DNA of 64,000 nucleotides from Paracoccus sanguinis (GTDB lineage Bacteria > Pseudomonadota > Alphaproteobacteria > Rhodobacterales > Rhodobacteraceae), in NCBI RefSeq assembly GCF_900106665.1, contig NZ_FNNA01000004.1, positions 1-64,000 of the forward strand, given 5' to 3'. Shown here one piece after another: positions 24,429-33,280 of this stretch (the stretch's first letter is position 1; each line of letters begins with the position of its first letter). The notes below the pieces were generated by a model that did no database searches, was not told the DNA's origin, and was given only the letters and a program-made list of their open reading frames with translations. A program made the translations under genes and the position numbers.

Positions 24429-24830
24429 TCAAGCGTCCGGCGCCTCGCCCTTCGCCAGCGCCGCGTCATAGCGCGCCTGCGCCGCCGCGATCCGCGCCTC
24501 GTTCCTGACCGCCCACGCGCCGATCGCCTCGACCGGCTCGCGCAGCGACCGGCCGAGGTCGGTCAGCGCGTATTCCACCCGCGGTGGCGTCGTCGGCAGG
24601 ACCGCGCGGGTCACAAGCCCGTCACGCTCCATCCCGCGCAGGGTCAGGGTCAGCATCCGCTGGGTGATCCCGGTCACCGCGCGCTTCAGCTCGTTGAACC
24701 GCAGCGGCCCGGCGCAGAGCGCCATCACGATCAGCACCGACCACTTGTCGCCGACCCGGTTCAGGATCGCCCGCACCGGCGCGCAGGCGTCGAGCAGGTT
24801 CGGCCCGGCCGCTTCGGGATCAGGTATCAC
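24429..24830 (-). CDS. HxlR-family transcriptional regulator
   Basis: A winged-helix regulator of 133 residues. I chose a GTG start at 24830 because AAGGAGG lies 7 bases before it; an in-frame ATG at 24866 falls in an operator-like repeat. The family cysteine is in DACAPVRA (Cys16) next to the GDKWSVLIVMAL helix, which contains a second Cys (41). The Cys14 equivalent in HypR senses disulfide or electrophile stress. It is divergent from the LLM-F420-like-FrnE-GST operon, which it probably controls through sites at 24819-24893. Confidence 0.88.
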   Translation of the reverse strand: MIPDPEAAGPNLLDACAPVRAILNRVGDKWSVLIVMALCAGPLRFNELKRAVTGITQRMLTLTLRGMERDGLVTRAVLPTTPPRVEYALTDLGRSLREPVEAIGAWAVRNEARIAAAQARYDAALAKGEAPDA

Positions 24831-24893
24831 GGATGTGCCTCCTTGCGCGGTGAAATCAGGTATCAATATAGGTGCAGGTTACAAATTGATACC
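24819..24893. promoter_or_regulatory. Repeated GGTATC operator elements between hxlR and the redox operon
   Basis: ATCAGGTATCA occurs twice (24819-24829 and 24855-24865), 36 bp apart. GGTATCAAT (24859-24867) is also paired with an inverted ATTGATACC (24885-24893) across 17 bp. This is an HxlR-style set of half-sites between divergent promoters. The first copy lies inside the hxlR coding start. Confidence 0.6.
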
Positions 24894-24942
24894 GGGCGCC
24901 GTCGAAAAATTTCCGGCGTCGCGGATGTCAGGAGGAAACGAC

Positions 24943-26004
24943 ATGGAACTGGGAGTCTACAGCTTCGGCGACGTGCAGCGCGACCCGCGGACCGGGGCGC
25001 TGGGATCGACCGCCGAGGCGCAGCGCAACCTGCTCGAGGCGATCCAGCTCGCCGATCAGGTCGGGCTGGATTATTTCGGCATCGGCGAACACCACACCCG
25101 CGAGATGCCGGCCTCGGCGGCCTCGGTCGTGCTGGGGGCGGCGGCGGCGACGACGACGAACATCACGCTGGGCAGCGCGGTCACGGTGCTGTCCACCGAC
25201 GATCCGGTGCGGGTGTTCCAGCAGTTCGCCACGCTCGACGCGCTGTCGAACGGCCGGGCCGAGATCACCGCCGGGCGCGGCTCGTCGACCGAAAGCTTCC
25301 CGCTCTTCGGCCACAGCCTGAACGACTATGACGAACTCTACGCCGAAAAGCTCGACCTGCTGCTCAAGCTGAACGAGAGCGAGGAGATCACGTGGGAGGG
25401 GCGGTTCCGCCCGGCGCTGGACCATGCGCTGGTGGTGCCGCGGCCCGAGCGCGGCAAGCTGCCGATCTGGCTGGCGACCGGGGGCAACCCGTCCTCGACC
25501 GTGCGGGCGGCGATGGCGGGGCTGCCGGTGAGCTATGCGATCATCGGCGGCGAGGCCGTGCGCTTCGCGCCGCTGGCCGCGCTCTACCGCAAGGCGGTCG
25601 AGCAGGTGAACCTGCCCGGTGCCGACACCCGCATCTCGGTCGCCAGCCCCGGCTTCATCGGCGACGACGCGCAGACGGCCAAGGATTTCTGGTGGACCCA
25701 CTACCACGAGGCCTTCCGCGCCCTGGGCGAGATCCGCGGTTTCCCCGCGCCGCGTCGGGCCGGCTATGATGTCGAGGCCAACGGCCGCGGCGCGCTGTTC
25801 GTCGGCTCGCCCGAGGAGATCGCCGCGCGCATCGTCGATCTGCACGGCGTGATGGGTCACGACCGGCATTTCTTCCAGATGGATCTGGGCCAGGTGCCGC
25901 AGAAGGACTTTCTGCACTCGATCGAGCTGCTCGGGACGCGGGTGAAGCCTCTGGTCGACGCCGCGCTGGCCAAGCCCGCCGCCGCGCCCGCGGCGGCCGT
26001 GTGA
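24943..26004 (+). CDS. LLM-class flavin-dependent oxidoreductase
   Basis: A second luciferase-like TIM-barrel enzyme of 353 residues, starting MELGVYSFGDVQRDP. Motifs are DYFGIGEHHTREMP, ITLGSAVTVLSTDDPVRVFQ and RAEITAGRGSSTESFPLFG, typical of the group annotated as LLM oxidoreductases of the CE1758 type. The start follows a strong GGAGGAAA. It heads the plus-strand operon LLM, F420-reductase-like, FrnE/DsbA, GST. An Ala/Pro-rich tail ends the protein. The substrate is unknown. Confidence 0.88.
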   Translation: MELGVYSFGDVQRDPRTGALGSTAEAQRNLLEAIQLADQVGLDYFGIGEHHTREMPASAASVVLGAAAATTTNITLGSAVTVLSTDDPVRVFQQFATLDALSNGRAEITAGRGSSTESFPLFGHSLNDYDELYAEKLDLLLKLNESEEITWEGRFRPALDHALVVPRPERGKLPIWLATGGNPSSTVRAAMAGLPVSYAIIGGEAVRFAPLAALYRKAVEQVNLPGADTRISVASPGFIGDDAQTAKDFWWTHYHEAFRALGEIRGFPAPRRAGYDVEANGRGALFVGSPEEIAARIVDLHGVMGHDRHFFQMDLGQVPQKDFLHSIELLGTRVKPLVDAALAKPAAAPAAAV

Positions 26005-26018
26005 AAGGGAGGAGGCCC

Positions 26019-26663
26019 ATGACGGAGATCAGGACCATCGGCATCATCGGCGCGGGGCGCGTGGGGACCGCTGTGGCGCGCCGCGCCGTCGCCGCCGGGT
26101 ATGAGGTGCGGGTCGCCTCGGCCCGCCCGGCGGCGGAAACCGGGCTGCTGTTGCAGTTCACCGCGCCCGGTGCGGTGGCCGGTGATCTGCCGGACGTGAT
26201 CGCGGCCAGCGACCTCGTGGTGCTGGCGCTGCCGCTGTCGCGCTATCGCAGCCTCGCGCCCGAGGCGCTGGCCGGCAAGGTCGTGATCGACGCGATGAAC
26301 TACTGGCCCGCGACCGACGGGACGCTTGCGGATTTCGAAGGCCCGCGGGCGAGCAGCGAGGTGGTGGCGGCGCATCTGCCGGGGGCGCGCATCGTGCGCA
26401 GCCTCAACCACCTCGGCTATCACGAGATCGACGGCGCCGCCCGGCCCAAGGGCGACGCCGACCGGCGCGCCATGGCGGTCGCCGGCGACGACCCTGCGGC
26501 GCGCGCCGCGGTGGCCGGGTTCATCGACCGGATCGGCTTCGATCCGGTCGACGCCGGGCCGCTGTCGACTGCGCGCGCCTTTGCCATCGGCAGCCCCGTC
26601 TTCGGCGCGGTGCTGAACCAAGACGACCTGCGGGCGGCGCTGACGGCGCCGCGCGCGGCCTGA
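26019..26663 (+). CDS. NADPH-dependent F420-reductase-like protein
   Basis: A Rossmann protein of 214 residues (pfam F420_oxidored) with the dinucleotide loop GIIGAGRVGTAVARRAV near the N-terminus and an ASDLVVLALPLSRY strand. True F420:NADPH reductases have this fold, but alphaproteobacterial homologues may use other redox partners. The ATG at 26019 follows GGGAGG at 5-6 bases; an upstream GTG at 26001 overlaps the LLM stop and is less likely. The gene lies 14 bp after the LLM gene, so they may work together. Confidence 0.82.
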   Translation: MTEIRTIGIIGAGRVGTAVARRAVAAGYEVRVASARPAAETGLLLQFTAPGAVAGDLPDVIAASDLVVLALPLSRYRSLAPEALAGKVVIDAMNYWPATDGTLADFEGPRASSEVVAAHLPGARIVRSLNHLGYHEIDGAARPKGDADRRAMAVAGDDPAARAAVAGFIDRIGFDPVDAGPLSTARAFAIGSPVFGAVLNQDDLRAALTAPRAA

Positions 26664-26683
26664 ACCCTGAAAGGACGACGAAC

Positions 26684-27343
26684 ATGGCCACCCCCATCAA
26701 GATCGACATCTGGTCCGACATCGCCTGCCCGTGGTGCTACATCGGCAAGCGCCGGCTCGAGGGCGCGCTGGCGCAGTTCGGCGAGGCCCCGGTCGAGATC
26801 GAATACCACAGCTTCGAGCTGAACCCCGCGGCGCCGGTCGACTTCGAGGGCACGCAGGCCGATTATCTGGCCCGCCACCTCGGCGCGACCCCGCAGCAGA
26901 TCGCCGCGATGGGCCAGAACGTGACCGCGACCGCCAAGGCCGACGGGCTCGACTATCGCCTGGGCGACGTCAAGGTGACCAACACCGGCAAGGCGCATGA
27001 GCTGATCCATTTCGCCAAGGCCCACGGCAAGGGCGCCGAGATGAAGGAACGGCTGCTTCGCGCCTATTTCACCGAAGGGCGCCACGTCGGCCACGACGAC
27101 GCGCTGGCCGATCTGGCCGCCGAGGTCGGGCTCGACCGCGCCGCGGCGCTGGCCGCGCTGACGGACGGGACCTACCGGCAGGCGGTCGAGGCCGACAAGG
27201 CGCAAGGCACCGCCATTGGCGTGCAGGGCGTGCCGTTCTACGTGGTCGGCGGCAAATACGCCGTCTCCGGCGCCCAGCCGTCGGAGCTGTTCCTGCGTGC
27301 CCTGAGGCAGGTCGCCGCCGAGCAGGGGGGTGCCCGCGCATGA
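26684..27343 (+). CDS. DsbA-family oxidoreductase (FrnE type)
   Basis: A thioredoxin-fold protein of 219 residues with the CPWC active site (Cys15-Cys18 in SDIACPWCYIGKRRL) and no signal peptide, so it acts in the cytoplasm. FrnE-class members are linked to oxidative-stress tolerance and polyketide redox steps. The C-terminal part contains the cis-Pro region GVQGVPFYVVGGKYAVSGAQ. Its stop overlaps the start of the GST gene (ATGA). It is the third gene in the redox operon. Confidence 0.92.
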   Translation: MATPIKIDIWSDIACPWCYIGKRRLEGALAQFGEAPVEIEYHSFELNPAAPVDFEGTQADYLARHLGATPQQIAAMGQNVTATAKADGLDYRLGDVKVTNTGKAHELIHFAKAHGKGAEMKERLLRAYFTEGRHVGHDDALADLAAEVGLDRAAALAALTDGTYRQAVEADKAQGTAIGVQGVPFYVVGGKYAVSGAQPSELFLRALRQVAAEQGGARA

Positions 27344-28107
27344 ACGGCCCGCTGATCCCCCTGGGCGAGACTGGCGCAACCTGCGACGGCGGGCTGTGCG
27401 AGATGCCCGGGGCCGACGCCGCGACGGCAGCCTCGGCCCCCAAACTGACGCTGATCAGTTTCCCGACCTGCCCCTTCGTCCAGCGCGCGGTGATCGCGCT
27501 CAAGGAACGGGGCGTCGATTTCGACGTGATCTACATCGATCTGGCCGACAAGCCGGACTGGTTCCTGAAGATCTCGCCCTTGGGCAAGGTGCCGGTGCTG
27601 AAGGTCGAGGCCGAGGGCCGCGCGCCCGCGATCCTCTTCGAAAGCACCGTGATCCTGCAGTATCTCGACGAGACGCTGCCGGGCCCGACGCTCTTCGCCG
27701 CCGACCCGCTCGACCGGGCTGTGCAGCGGGCGTGGGTGGAATACGCGGGCAGCCTGCTCGGCGACGTGTACCGGCTGGGCATGGCGCCGGACCGGGCCGG
27801 CTTCGACGAGGCGCGCGCCGCGGTGCGGTCCCGTCTCGCCCCGCTGGAAGAGGCGCTGCGGGGGCCCTATTTCTCCGGCGCGGCGTTCTCGGCGGTGGAT
27901 GCGGCCTGTGCCCCGGCCTTCCGCCAGCTCGATGCGCTCGAGACGGTGCGGCCGCTCGACCTGTTCGACGGGTTGCCGCGTCTGGACGCCTGGCGCCGGG
28001 TCCTCGCCGACCGCCCCAGCGTCCGCGCCGCGGTCCCCGCCGACTTCCGCGAGATGTTCCTGGGGCGGTTGAAGGCGGCCGGGAGCTTCGGGACGGCGGC
28101 GGCGTGA
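27340..28107 (+). CDS. Glutathione S-transferase, omega-like, with N-terminal Cys pair
   Basis: A GST of 255 residues: a thioredoxin-like N-domain (about 36-110) with the active-site run FPTCPFVQRA (Cys44, omega/DHAR type, suited to thiol transfer), ESTVILQYLDE for glutathione binding, and a helical C-domain. Ahead of the fold is a 35-residue extension with CDGGLC (Cys15, Cys20) that could form a disulfide or metal site. It is the last gene of the HxlR-linked operon and is followed by a strong terminator. Function in thiol repair or electrophile conjugation is inferred. Confidence 0.87.
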   Translation: MNGPLIPLGETGATCDGGLCEMPGADAATAASAPKLTLISFPTCPFVQRAVIALKERGVDFDVIYIDLADKPDWFLKISPLGKVPVLKVEAEGRAPAILFESTVILQYLDETLPGPTLFAADPLDRAVQRAWVEYAGSLLGDVYRLGMAPDRAGFDEARAAVRSRLAPLEEALRGPYFSGAAFSAVDAACAPAFRQLDALETVRPLDLFDGLPRLDAWRRVLADRPSVRAAVPADFREMFLGRLKAAGSFGTAAA

Positions 28108-28112
28108 ACCGG

Positions 28113-28143
28113 CCCCGCCCGGCATCGGGCGGGGTTTTTCTTT
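28113..28143 (+). terminator. Intrinsic terminator of the redox operon
   Basis: Stem CCCCGCCCG / CGGGCGGGG (28113-28121, 28126-28134) with a 4-base loop, followed directly by TTTTTCTTT. It starts 6 bases after the GST stop. Confidence 0.9.
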
Positions 28144-28608
28144 GGGGGACACCGAGACGTGCGCGCTCGGAGGCGATGCCCGCACGTCGGAGGTTCTGGC
28201 GACGCTTGATGGGTGACTGTCGCGCGGCCGCCAGAGCCGCCGACCGCACCAATGAATTACATAATTCGCGTTATAGCAGGTTTGCCGACGCCGGCGCCCA
28301 CCGCGCGGCCACGCCGATCACCCGACCTCCACAACCACGAGCAGACTACCGAAAAAACCAGCTTGCGCGACGGGCCGCGCTGGGGCCCTCTAACGGATGA
28401 GTGACGTCTGCGCGTCGACCTGAGAGCGCCGCGCGCCGTCACATCGAGGACGGGGGACGGCACGCAAGACGCAGACGGCTCTCTCTCCTCTAGAGAGCCG
28501 GCACACCACGACGGCAGGTCGCACCGGGTCCGCTGCCTCCGAAAATGGTGACACGACCCAACTGTTGAGTTTTTCGGCGCGTTACGAGTGATAAGGTGAT
28601 CTGGGAAA
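28144..28608. other. Non-coding gap before the Hint-domain gene
   Basis: No gene is supported. A minus-strand frame at 28257-28766 has no recognisable domain, a composition unlike its neighbours, and overlaps the Hint gene. The stretch contains an AT-rich patch (28252-28275) and a hairpin GGCTCTCT / AGAGAGCC (28477-28499). The Hint gene promoter probably lies at 28550-28600. Confidence 0.5.
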
Positions 28609-29766
28609 ATGCCGGCGATCAGCATTGTCAGGCTGGACGAGAGCCCGTTTGAGTTCGTCAACGGATTGCGGGCCGACACCGTGTCGCGCGGGGTCGATCT
28701 CGAAGGGGCCACGATCACGGCGACATATGCCGACGGGTCGGTGGAAATCCTCACGTGGCACGCCACCGACCCCTACACCAACGGGGCGGCGGTCGGCACG
28801 GACATCTCGATGTCCTACGGCTATGCATGGCACAGTCTGACGACGACCAAGCTTCTGACCTCGCTTCAATTCGACCTTCAGCCCGCCATCTCGGCGTTCG
28901 ATACGGTGGTCAGCACCGACAGTGCGTCCTCGACCCCGGGCTCGTCGAGCGGCTATCCGTTCCGGCTGAACCCCGATGGCCCCGACCCCGACGGCACGAT
29001 CACGGTGACCTATACGGGCATCGTCAATCTTGCCGGCGCGTCGGCCGTGGGCGATCTCTACACGACCATGATCATCGACTTCTCCGGCCTCTCGGCCGGG
29101 GGGTTGCTGGGCGAGCTGAGCTGGCAGTCCGACATCGACACGATGGACCCGTGCTGCTTTGCCGCGGGCACGCGGATCGCGACGGACCGGGGCGAGGTGG
29201 CGGTCGAGGATCTGCGCGCGGGCGACCTCGTCCTCACCCGCGATCGCGGGATGCAGGCGATCCGCTGGATCGGGTCGCGCAGGCTGTCGGCGGCCGACCT
29301 CGCGGCGCGCGCGCAGATGCGCCCGATCCGCATCCGCCGCCACGCGCTCGGCACCAACATCCCCTCGGCCGACCTGCTGGTGAGCCCGCAGCACCGGGTT
29401 CTGGTGCGCTCGAAGATCGCGCAGAAGATGTTCGGCACGCCCGAGATCCTCGTCGCCGCCAAGCAGCTGTGCGAGATCGACGGGATCGAGGTCGCCCGCG
29501 ACGTGACCGAGGTCACCTATTTCCACCTGATGTTCGACCGACACGAGGTGGTGATCTCGAACGGCGCGGAAACCGAGTCCCTCTATACCGGCCCCGAGGC
29601 GCTGAAGACGGTCGGCGCGGCGGCGCGCCGGGAAATCTTTGCGCTGTTTCCCGAATTGGCGGACCGGGATTTTGTTCCGTCCCCCGCCCGCGTTCTGGTT
29701 CCGGGCTGGATGGGCCGCAGGCTCGCCGCCCGCCATGTCCGAAACGGCAAGCTGCTGGTGAACTGA
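28609..29766 (+). CDS. Hint (hedgehog/intein)-domain protein
   Basis: A protein of 385 residues. The first ~180 form a Thr/Ser/Asp-rich beta segment with no known domain. Hint_2 begins at Cys183 (CFAAGTRIAT), followed by GEVAVEDLRAGDLVLT, QAIRWIGSRRL and SPQHRVLVRS (the conserved His of block B). The domain ends about 330. Hint_2 proteins are common in Rhodobacterales, often beside RTX-type or secreted sequences, and may autoprocess at the Cys. No signal peptide is visible; Hint proteins may use a C-terminal type I signal. It stands alone between the redox operon and the cobalamin genes. Confidence 0.85.
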   Translation: MPAISIVRLDESPFEFVNGLRADTVSRGVDLEGATITATYADGSVEILTWHATDPYTNGAAVGTDISMSYGYAWHSLTTTKLLTSLQFDLQPAISAFDTVVSTDSASSTPGSSSGYPFRLNPDGPDPDGTITVTYTGIVNLAGASAVGDLYTTMIIDFSGLSAGGLLGELSWQSDIDTMDPCCFAAGTRIATDRGEVAVEDLRAGDLVLTRDRGMQAIRWIGSRRLSAADLAARAQMRPIRIRRHALGTNIPSADLLVSPQHRVLVRSKIAQKMFGTPEILVAAKQLCEIDGIEVARDVTEVTYFHLMFDRHEVVISNGAETESLYTGPEALKTVGAAARREIFALFPELADRDFVPSPARVLVPGWMGRRLAARHVRNGKLLVN

Positions 29767-29859
29767 CGCGTGGCCTGACCGGCCGGCGCAGCCCCCCTCC
29801 CCCGCTTGCACAGCGCACGACGCCTCGCTAACCCCCGCCAGATCACGGGAGGGCGGGGT

Positions 29860-30825
29860 TTGCGCGACCACGGGGGCAATCTGGACGCGGCCGTGGCCCG
29901 CTTCGGCGCCGGCGACTGGATCGACCTGTCCACGGGCATCAACCGCCGCCCCTGGCCCCTCCCCCCGCTCGATGCCGAGGTCTGGCGCCACCTGCCGACC
30001 CGCGCGGCGCAAGAGGCGCTGGTGGCGCAGGCCGCGCGGGCCTGGGGCGTCGCAGCACCGGCAGCGGGGGTCGCGCTCGGCGGGGCGCAGGCGGCGATCC
30101 AGCTGCTGCCGCTGCTGCGCCGGCCCGGTCGGGCGGCGGTGCTCGGGCCGACCTACAACGAGCACGCGGCGAGCCTCGACCGGGCGGGATGGACGGTGGC
30201 GACCGTGACCGACCGCGACGCGCTGCACGGCGCCGATCTGGCGGTGGTGGTCAACCCCAACAACCCCGACGGGCGCACCCATGCCCCGGCCGAGTTGCTC
30301 GCGCTGGCGCAGAGGGTCGGGCTGCTGGTGGTCGATGAAAGCTTCGCCGACGTCGCGCCCGAACTGTCGCTGCTGCCGCAGGCGGGGCGGGACAGGCTGC
30401 TGATCCTGCGCTCGTTCGGCAAGTTCTACGGGCTCGCCGGGCTGCGGCTGGGCTTCGCCTTCGGCGCGCCCGCCGACATCGCGGCGCTGGCGCAGCTGGC
30501 CGGGCCGTGGCCGGTCTCGGGCCCGGCCATCGAGATCGGGCGGCGGGCGCTCTCCGACGACCGCTGGGCCGCGGCGATGCGCGTGCAACTCGCGCAGAAC
30601 GCGGCACGGGCCGATGGCCTCGCGCGCGCCGCGGGCTGGCGGCTGGCGGGCGGCACGACGCTCTTCCGCCTCTATGAGACGCCGGATGCGCGGGCGGCGC
30701 AGGACCGCCTCGCCCGGCACCGGGTCTGGAGCCGGATCTTCCCCTGGTCCGAGCGCCTGCTGCGCCTCGGCCTGCCGGGGCCCGAGGCCGAGTGGCACCG
30801 CCTCGCCGCCGCGCTCAGCCCCTAG
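29860..30825 (+). CDS. cobC: L-threonine-O-3-phosphate decarboxylase
   Basis: A PLP enzyme of 321 residues in the aspartate aminotransferase fold that makes (R)-1-amino-2-propanol phosphate, the linker of the B12 nucleotide loop. It begins [16 protein letters not shown], as the family does, has NPNNPDGR, and Lys188 in [16 protein letters not shown] is the PLP lysine. I chose a TTG start at 29860, preceded by GGGAGG; the upstream TTG at 29806 has no such support. The TAG stop is shared with the converging cobQ (CTAG). The decarboxylase pairs with the threonine kinase at 47511. Confidence 0.92.
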   Translation: MRDHGGNLDAAVARFGAGDWIDLSTGINRRPWPLPPLDAEVWRHLPTRAAQEALVAQAARAWGVAAPAAGVALGGAQAAIQLLPLLRRPGRAAVLGPTYNEHAASLDRAGWTVATVTDRDALHGADLAVVVNPNNPDGRTHAPAELLALAQRVGLLVVDESFADVAPELSLLPQAGRDRLLILRSFGKFYGLAGLRLGFAFGAPADIAALAQLAGPWPVSGPAIEIGRRALSDDRWAAAMRVQLAQNAARADGLARAAGWRLAGGTTLFRLYETPDARAAQDRLARHRVWSRIFPWSERLLRLGLPGPEAEWHRLAAALSP

Positions 30826-32267
30826 CGGGCGAGCGCCAGCAGCCCCGGCACGTCCAGATGCGCCTCGAGGTGATCGGCGAGGGCATCCAGCGTCGCCTCG
30901 ACCGCCGCCGCGTGGCTGCGCGGCGCGGCGGCGACGCCGAGGCGGGCCAGAAACGCGGCGCGGAACGCGTCCGACAGGAACATCCCGTGCAGATAGGTGC
31001 CCCCGATCCGGCCGCAGGCGCTTTGCGCGCCCTCGGGGCGGCCCTCGACCAGTGCGAAGGGCCGCGCGCAATCGGGGCCGGTGGTCCGGCCGATGTGGAT
31101 CTCATACCCCGCCAGCGGCAGGCCGCTGGCGATGTGCTGACCCGTCACCCGGCTCAGGCGCTTGTCGGGCGACATCACCGTCTGGACGTCCAGAAGGCCG
31201 AGGCCCGGCGTCTGCCCGGCCGCGCCCTCGATCCCCTCGGGGTCGGCGATGAGGCTGCCGAGCATCTGATAGCCGCCGCAGATGCCCAGCACATGGCCGC
31301 CGCGCCGGACATGGGCGGCCAGATCCACGTCCCAGCCCTGATCCCGCAGGAAGGCCAGGTCGCCGCGGGTCGATTTCGTCCCCGGCAGGATCACCAGCCG
31401 CGCGTCGCCGGGGATCGGCTGGCCGGGCGCGACCATCACCAGATCGACCCCCGGCTCGGCCCCGAGCGGGTCGAGGTCGTCGAAGTTGGCGATCCGCGAC
31501 AGGCACAGCGCGGCGATCGTCACGCCCTCGCGGCGCCGGCCGCTGGCGAGGTCCAGCGCATCCTCGGCCGGCAGCAGATGCGCGTCCGGGAACCACGGCA
31601 CGACGCCGAAGCCGGGCCAGCCGGTCCGCTCGGCCACGAAGCGGTAGCCGTCGTCGAAGAGCCGCGGGTCGCCGCGGAACTTGTTGACCAGAAACCCCGC
31701 GATCAGCGCGGCATCCGCGGGGTCGATCACCGCCTGCGTGCCCACGATCTGCGCGATCACCCCGCCGCGGTCGATGTCGCCGACCAGCACCACGGGCACG
31801 CCCGCGGCGCGGGCAAACCCCATGTTGGCGATGTCGTTCGCGCGCAGGTTGACCTCGGCCGGGCTGCCGGCGCCCTCGACGATCACGAGGTCATGGGCGG
31901 CCGCGAGGCGGTGGAAACTCTCCAGCACCGCGCCCATCAGCCGTGGCTTCAGCGCCGCATAGTCGCGGGCGCGGGTGGTGGTCAGGCGCTTCCCCTGCAC
32001 CACGACCTGCGCGCCGGTGTCGCTCTCGGGCTTCAGCAGCACCGGGTTCATGTCGGTGACCGGGTCCAGCCCGCAGGCCATCGCCTGCAGAGCCTGCGCG
32101 CGCCCGATCTCGCCCCCGTCCGCCGTCACGGCAGCGTTGTTCGACATGTTCTGCGGCTTGAACGGGGCGACCGTCAGCCCGCGCCGCCGCGCCGCCCGGC
32201 AGAGGCCCGCGACCAGCATCGACTTGCCGACGTTCGACCCGCAGCCCTGCACCATGAGCGCGGGCAT
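30822..32267 (-). CDS. cobQ: Cobyric acid synthase
   Basis: An enzyme of 481 residues that amidates adenosylcobyrinic a,c-diamide at four carboxylates using ATP and glutamine. The N-domain resembles dethiobiotin synthetase ([29 protein letters not shown]), and the C-domain is a class I glutamine amidotransferase with nucleophile Cys (about 330) in [10 protein letters not shown]. The length is normal. It follows cobO by 4 bp on the minus strand. The stop shares CTAG with cobC on the other strand. Confidence 0.96.
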   Translation of the reverse strand: MPALMVQGCGSNVGKSMLVAGLCRAARRRGLTVAPFKPQNMSNNAAVTADGGEIGRAQALQAMACGLDPVTDMNPVLLKPESDTGAQVVVQGKRLTTTRARDYAALKPRLMGAVLESFHRLAAAHDLVIVEGAGSPAEVNLRANDIANMGFARAAGVPVVLVGDIDRGGVIAQIVGTQAVIDPADAALIAGFLVNKFRGDPRLFDDGYRFVAERTGWPGFGVVPWFPDAHLLPAEDALDLASGRRREGVTIAALCLSRIANFDDLDPLGAEPGVDLVMVAPGQPIPGDARLVILPGTKSTRGDLAFLRDQGWDVDLAAHVRRGGHVLGICGGYQMLGSLIADPEGIEGAAGQTPGLGLLDVQTVMSPDKRLSRVTGQHIASGLPLAGYEIHIGRTTGPDCARPFALVEGRPEGAQSACGRIGGTYLHGMFLSDAFRAAFLARLGVAAAPRSHAAAVEATLDALADHLEAHLDVPGLLALAR

Positions 32268-32271
32268 GGGG

Positions 32272-32922
32272 TCAGAACTCGACGCCGGGCTGGCCCTTGA
32301 TCCCCGACCGGAAGGGGTGCTTGACCAGCGTCATCTCGGTGACCAGATCGGCCGCATCGATCAGCGCCGGGCTGGCGTTGCGGCCGGTCAGGCAGACGTG
32401 GGTCAGGAGGGGGCGCTCGTCGCGCAGGAAGGCCAGCACCTCGTCCAGATCGAGGTAGTCGTAGCGCAGCGCGATGTTGATCTCGTCCAGCAGGACGAAG
32501 CGGATCGCAGGGTTGCGGATCAGTTCTTTCGCCTTCTCCCACGCGGCGCGGGCGGCGGCGATGTCGCGGGCCTTGTCCTGCGTTTCCCAGGTGAACCCCT
32601 CGCCCATCGCGTGGAACGCGCACAGATGGCCGAACTGCCCCTCGATCAGCCGCCGCTCGCCCGTGTCCCAGGCGCCCTTGATGAACTGCACCACGGCGCA
32701 GGGCATCCCGTGGGCGATGCAGCGCAGGATCATCCCGAACCCGGCCGAGGACTTGCCCTTGCCCGACCCGGTGTGGACGATCAGCAGGCCCTTGTCGCCC
32801 GACTTCCCGGCCATGATCCGGTCGCGGGCGGCCTTCTTCTTCGCCATCTTCCCGGCGTGGCGGGCCAGATCGTCGGGCGCCTCCAGGGTGGTCGTGTCGG
32901 CGGTGTCGGCGGTGTCGGGCAT
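32272..32922 (-). CDS. cobO: Cob(I)yrinic acid a,c-diamide adenosyltransferase
   Basis: A corrinoid adenosyltransferase of 216 residues (CobA/CobO/BtuR type) that adds the 5'-deoxyadenosyl ligand. The P-loop is [12 protein letters not shown] (50-61), followed by [14 protein letters not shown] and [12 protein letters not shown]. The ATG at 32922 has AAGGAGG 7 bases before it; a longer open frame reaches into the riboswitch on the other strand and is not coding. It is divergent from the DUF1636-cobW-cobN operon. Confidence 0.95.
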   Translation of the reverse strand: MPDTADTADTTTLEAPDDLARHAGKMAKKKAARDRIMAGKSGDKGLLIVHTGSGKGKSSAGFGMILRCIAHGMPCAVVQFIKGAWDTGERRLIEGQFGHLCAFHAMGEGFTWETQDKARDIAAARAAWEKAKELIRNPAIRFVLLDEINIALRYDYLDLDEVLAFLRDERPLLTHVCLTGRNASPALIDAADLVTEMTLVKHPFRSGIKGQPGVEF

Positions 32923-32940
32923 CGGGCGCCTCCTTCGTTC

Positions 32941-32969
32941 TTGACAGCAAGGCCCGGGTCGCAGACTAG
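32941..32969 (+). promoter_or_regulatory. Candidate promoter of the first cobalamin riboswitch
   Basis: A perfect -35 hexamer TTGACA (32941-32946) is followed 17 bp later by a poor -10 (GACTAG, 32964-32969). Transcription from there would start near 32976, right before the riboswitch body. Confidence 0.4.
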
Positions 32970-32979
32970 GTGCGCAGGC

Positions 32980-33190
32980 GCAGGTGCCTGTCTTAGGGCA
33001 GGTGAAAAGGGAATGCGACAGGGTTCGCGGCACGCCTGCCGCACCGCCCCAAGCGCAGCCGCCCCCGCGACCGTGACCGGAAAGGTCTGCCGCATGTCAC
33101 TGGCCGCAAGGTTCGGGAAGACGGGCAGAGCGCCGGGTCAGGCCCTCGCGCCTGCCCCGATATCCGCAAGCCGGGAGACCTGCCAGCGCC
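32980..33190 (+). ncRNA. Cobalamin riboswitch 1
   Basis: The conserved B12-aptamer landmarks appear in order: AGGTGCC (32982) and GGTGAAAAGGGAA (33001), the GCCGCCCCCGCGACCGTGA core, CACTGGCC further on, and the B12 box AAGCCGGGAGACCTGCC ending at 33184. It precedes DUF1636-cobW-cobN-cobGHIJ. A distant inverted repeat (33207-33280) may act as expression platform. Binding of adenosylcobalamin should switch the operon off. The fold is read by eye, not computed. Confidence 0.9.
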
Positions 33191-33206
33191 TGAACTGAAT
33201 GCGCGG

Positions 33207-33280
33207 ACGGGGTGTTCCGTGACCTTCGGCATCCGGGCCGACGCGCGCGCCCATGCTGCAGGCTGACCCCGTTCGTTTTT
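33207..33280 (+). promoter_or_regulatory. Candidate expression platform of riboswitch 1
   Basis: ACGGGGT (33207-33213) can pair with ACCCCGT (33266-33272), and TTTTT follows at 33276-33280. The loop is long and could hold smaller helices. A terminator that forms when B12 is bound is plausible but needs folding. Confidence 0.4.

Noticed and set aside
28477..28499. Hairpin in the gap before the Hint gene as a small RNA
   Set aside because: There is a short stem only, with no promoter or T run in place and no similarity that I recognise.
28257..28766. Minus-strand 169-residue frame before the Hint gene
   Set aside because: It overlaps the Hint gene, lacks domain features and has an unlikely composition.
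32923..33033. Longer cobO start
   Set aside because: The extension runs through the riboswitch region, has no ribosome-binding site, and has Cys/Arg-rich residues unlike CobO.
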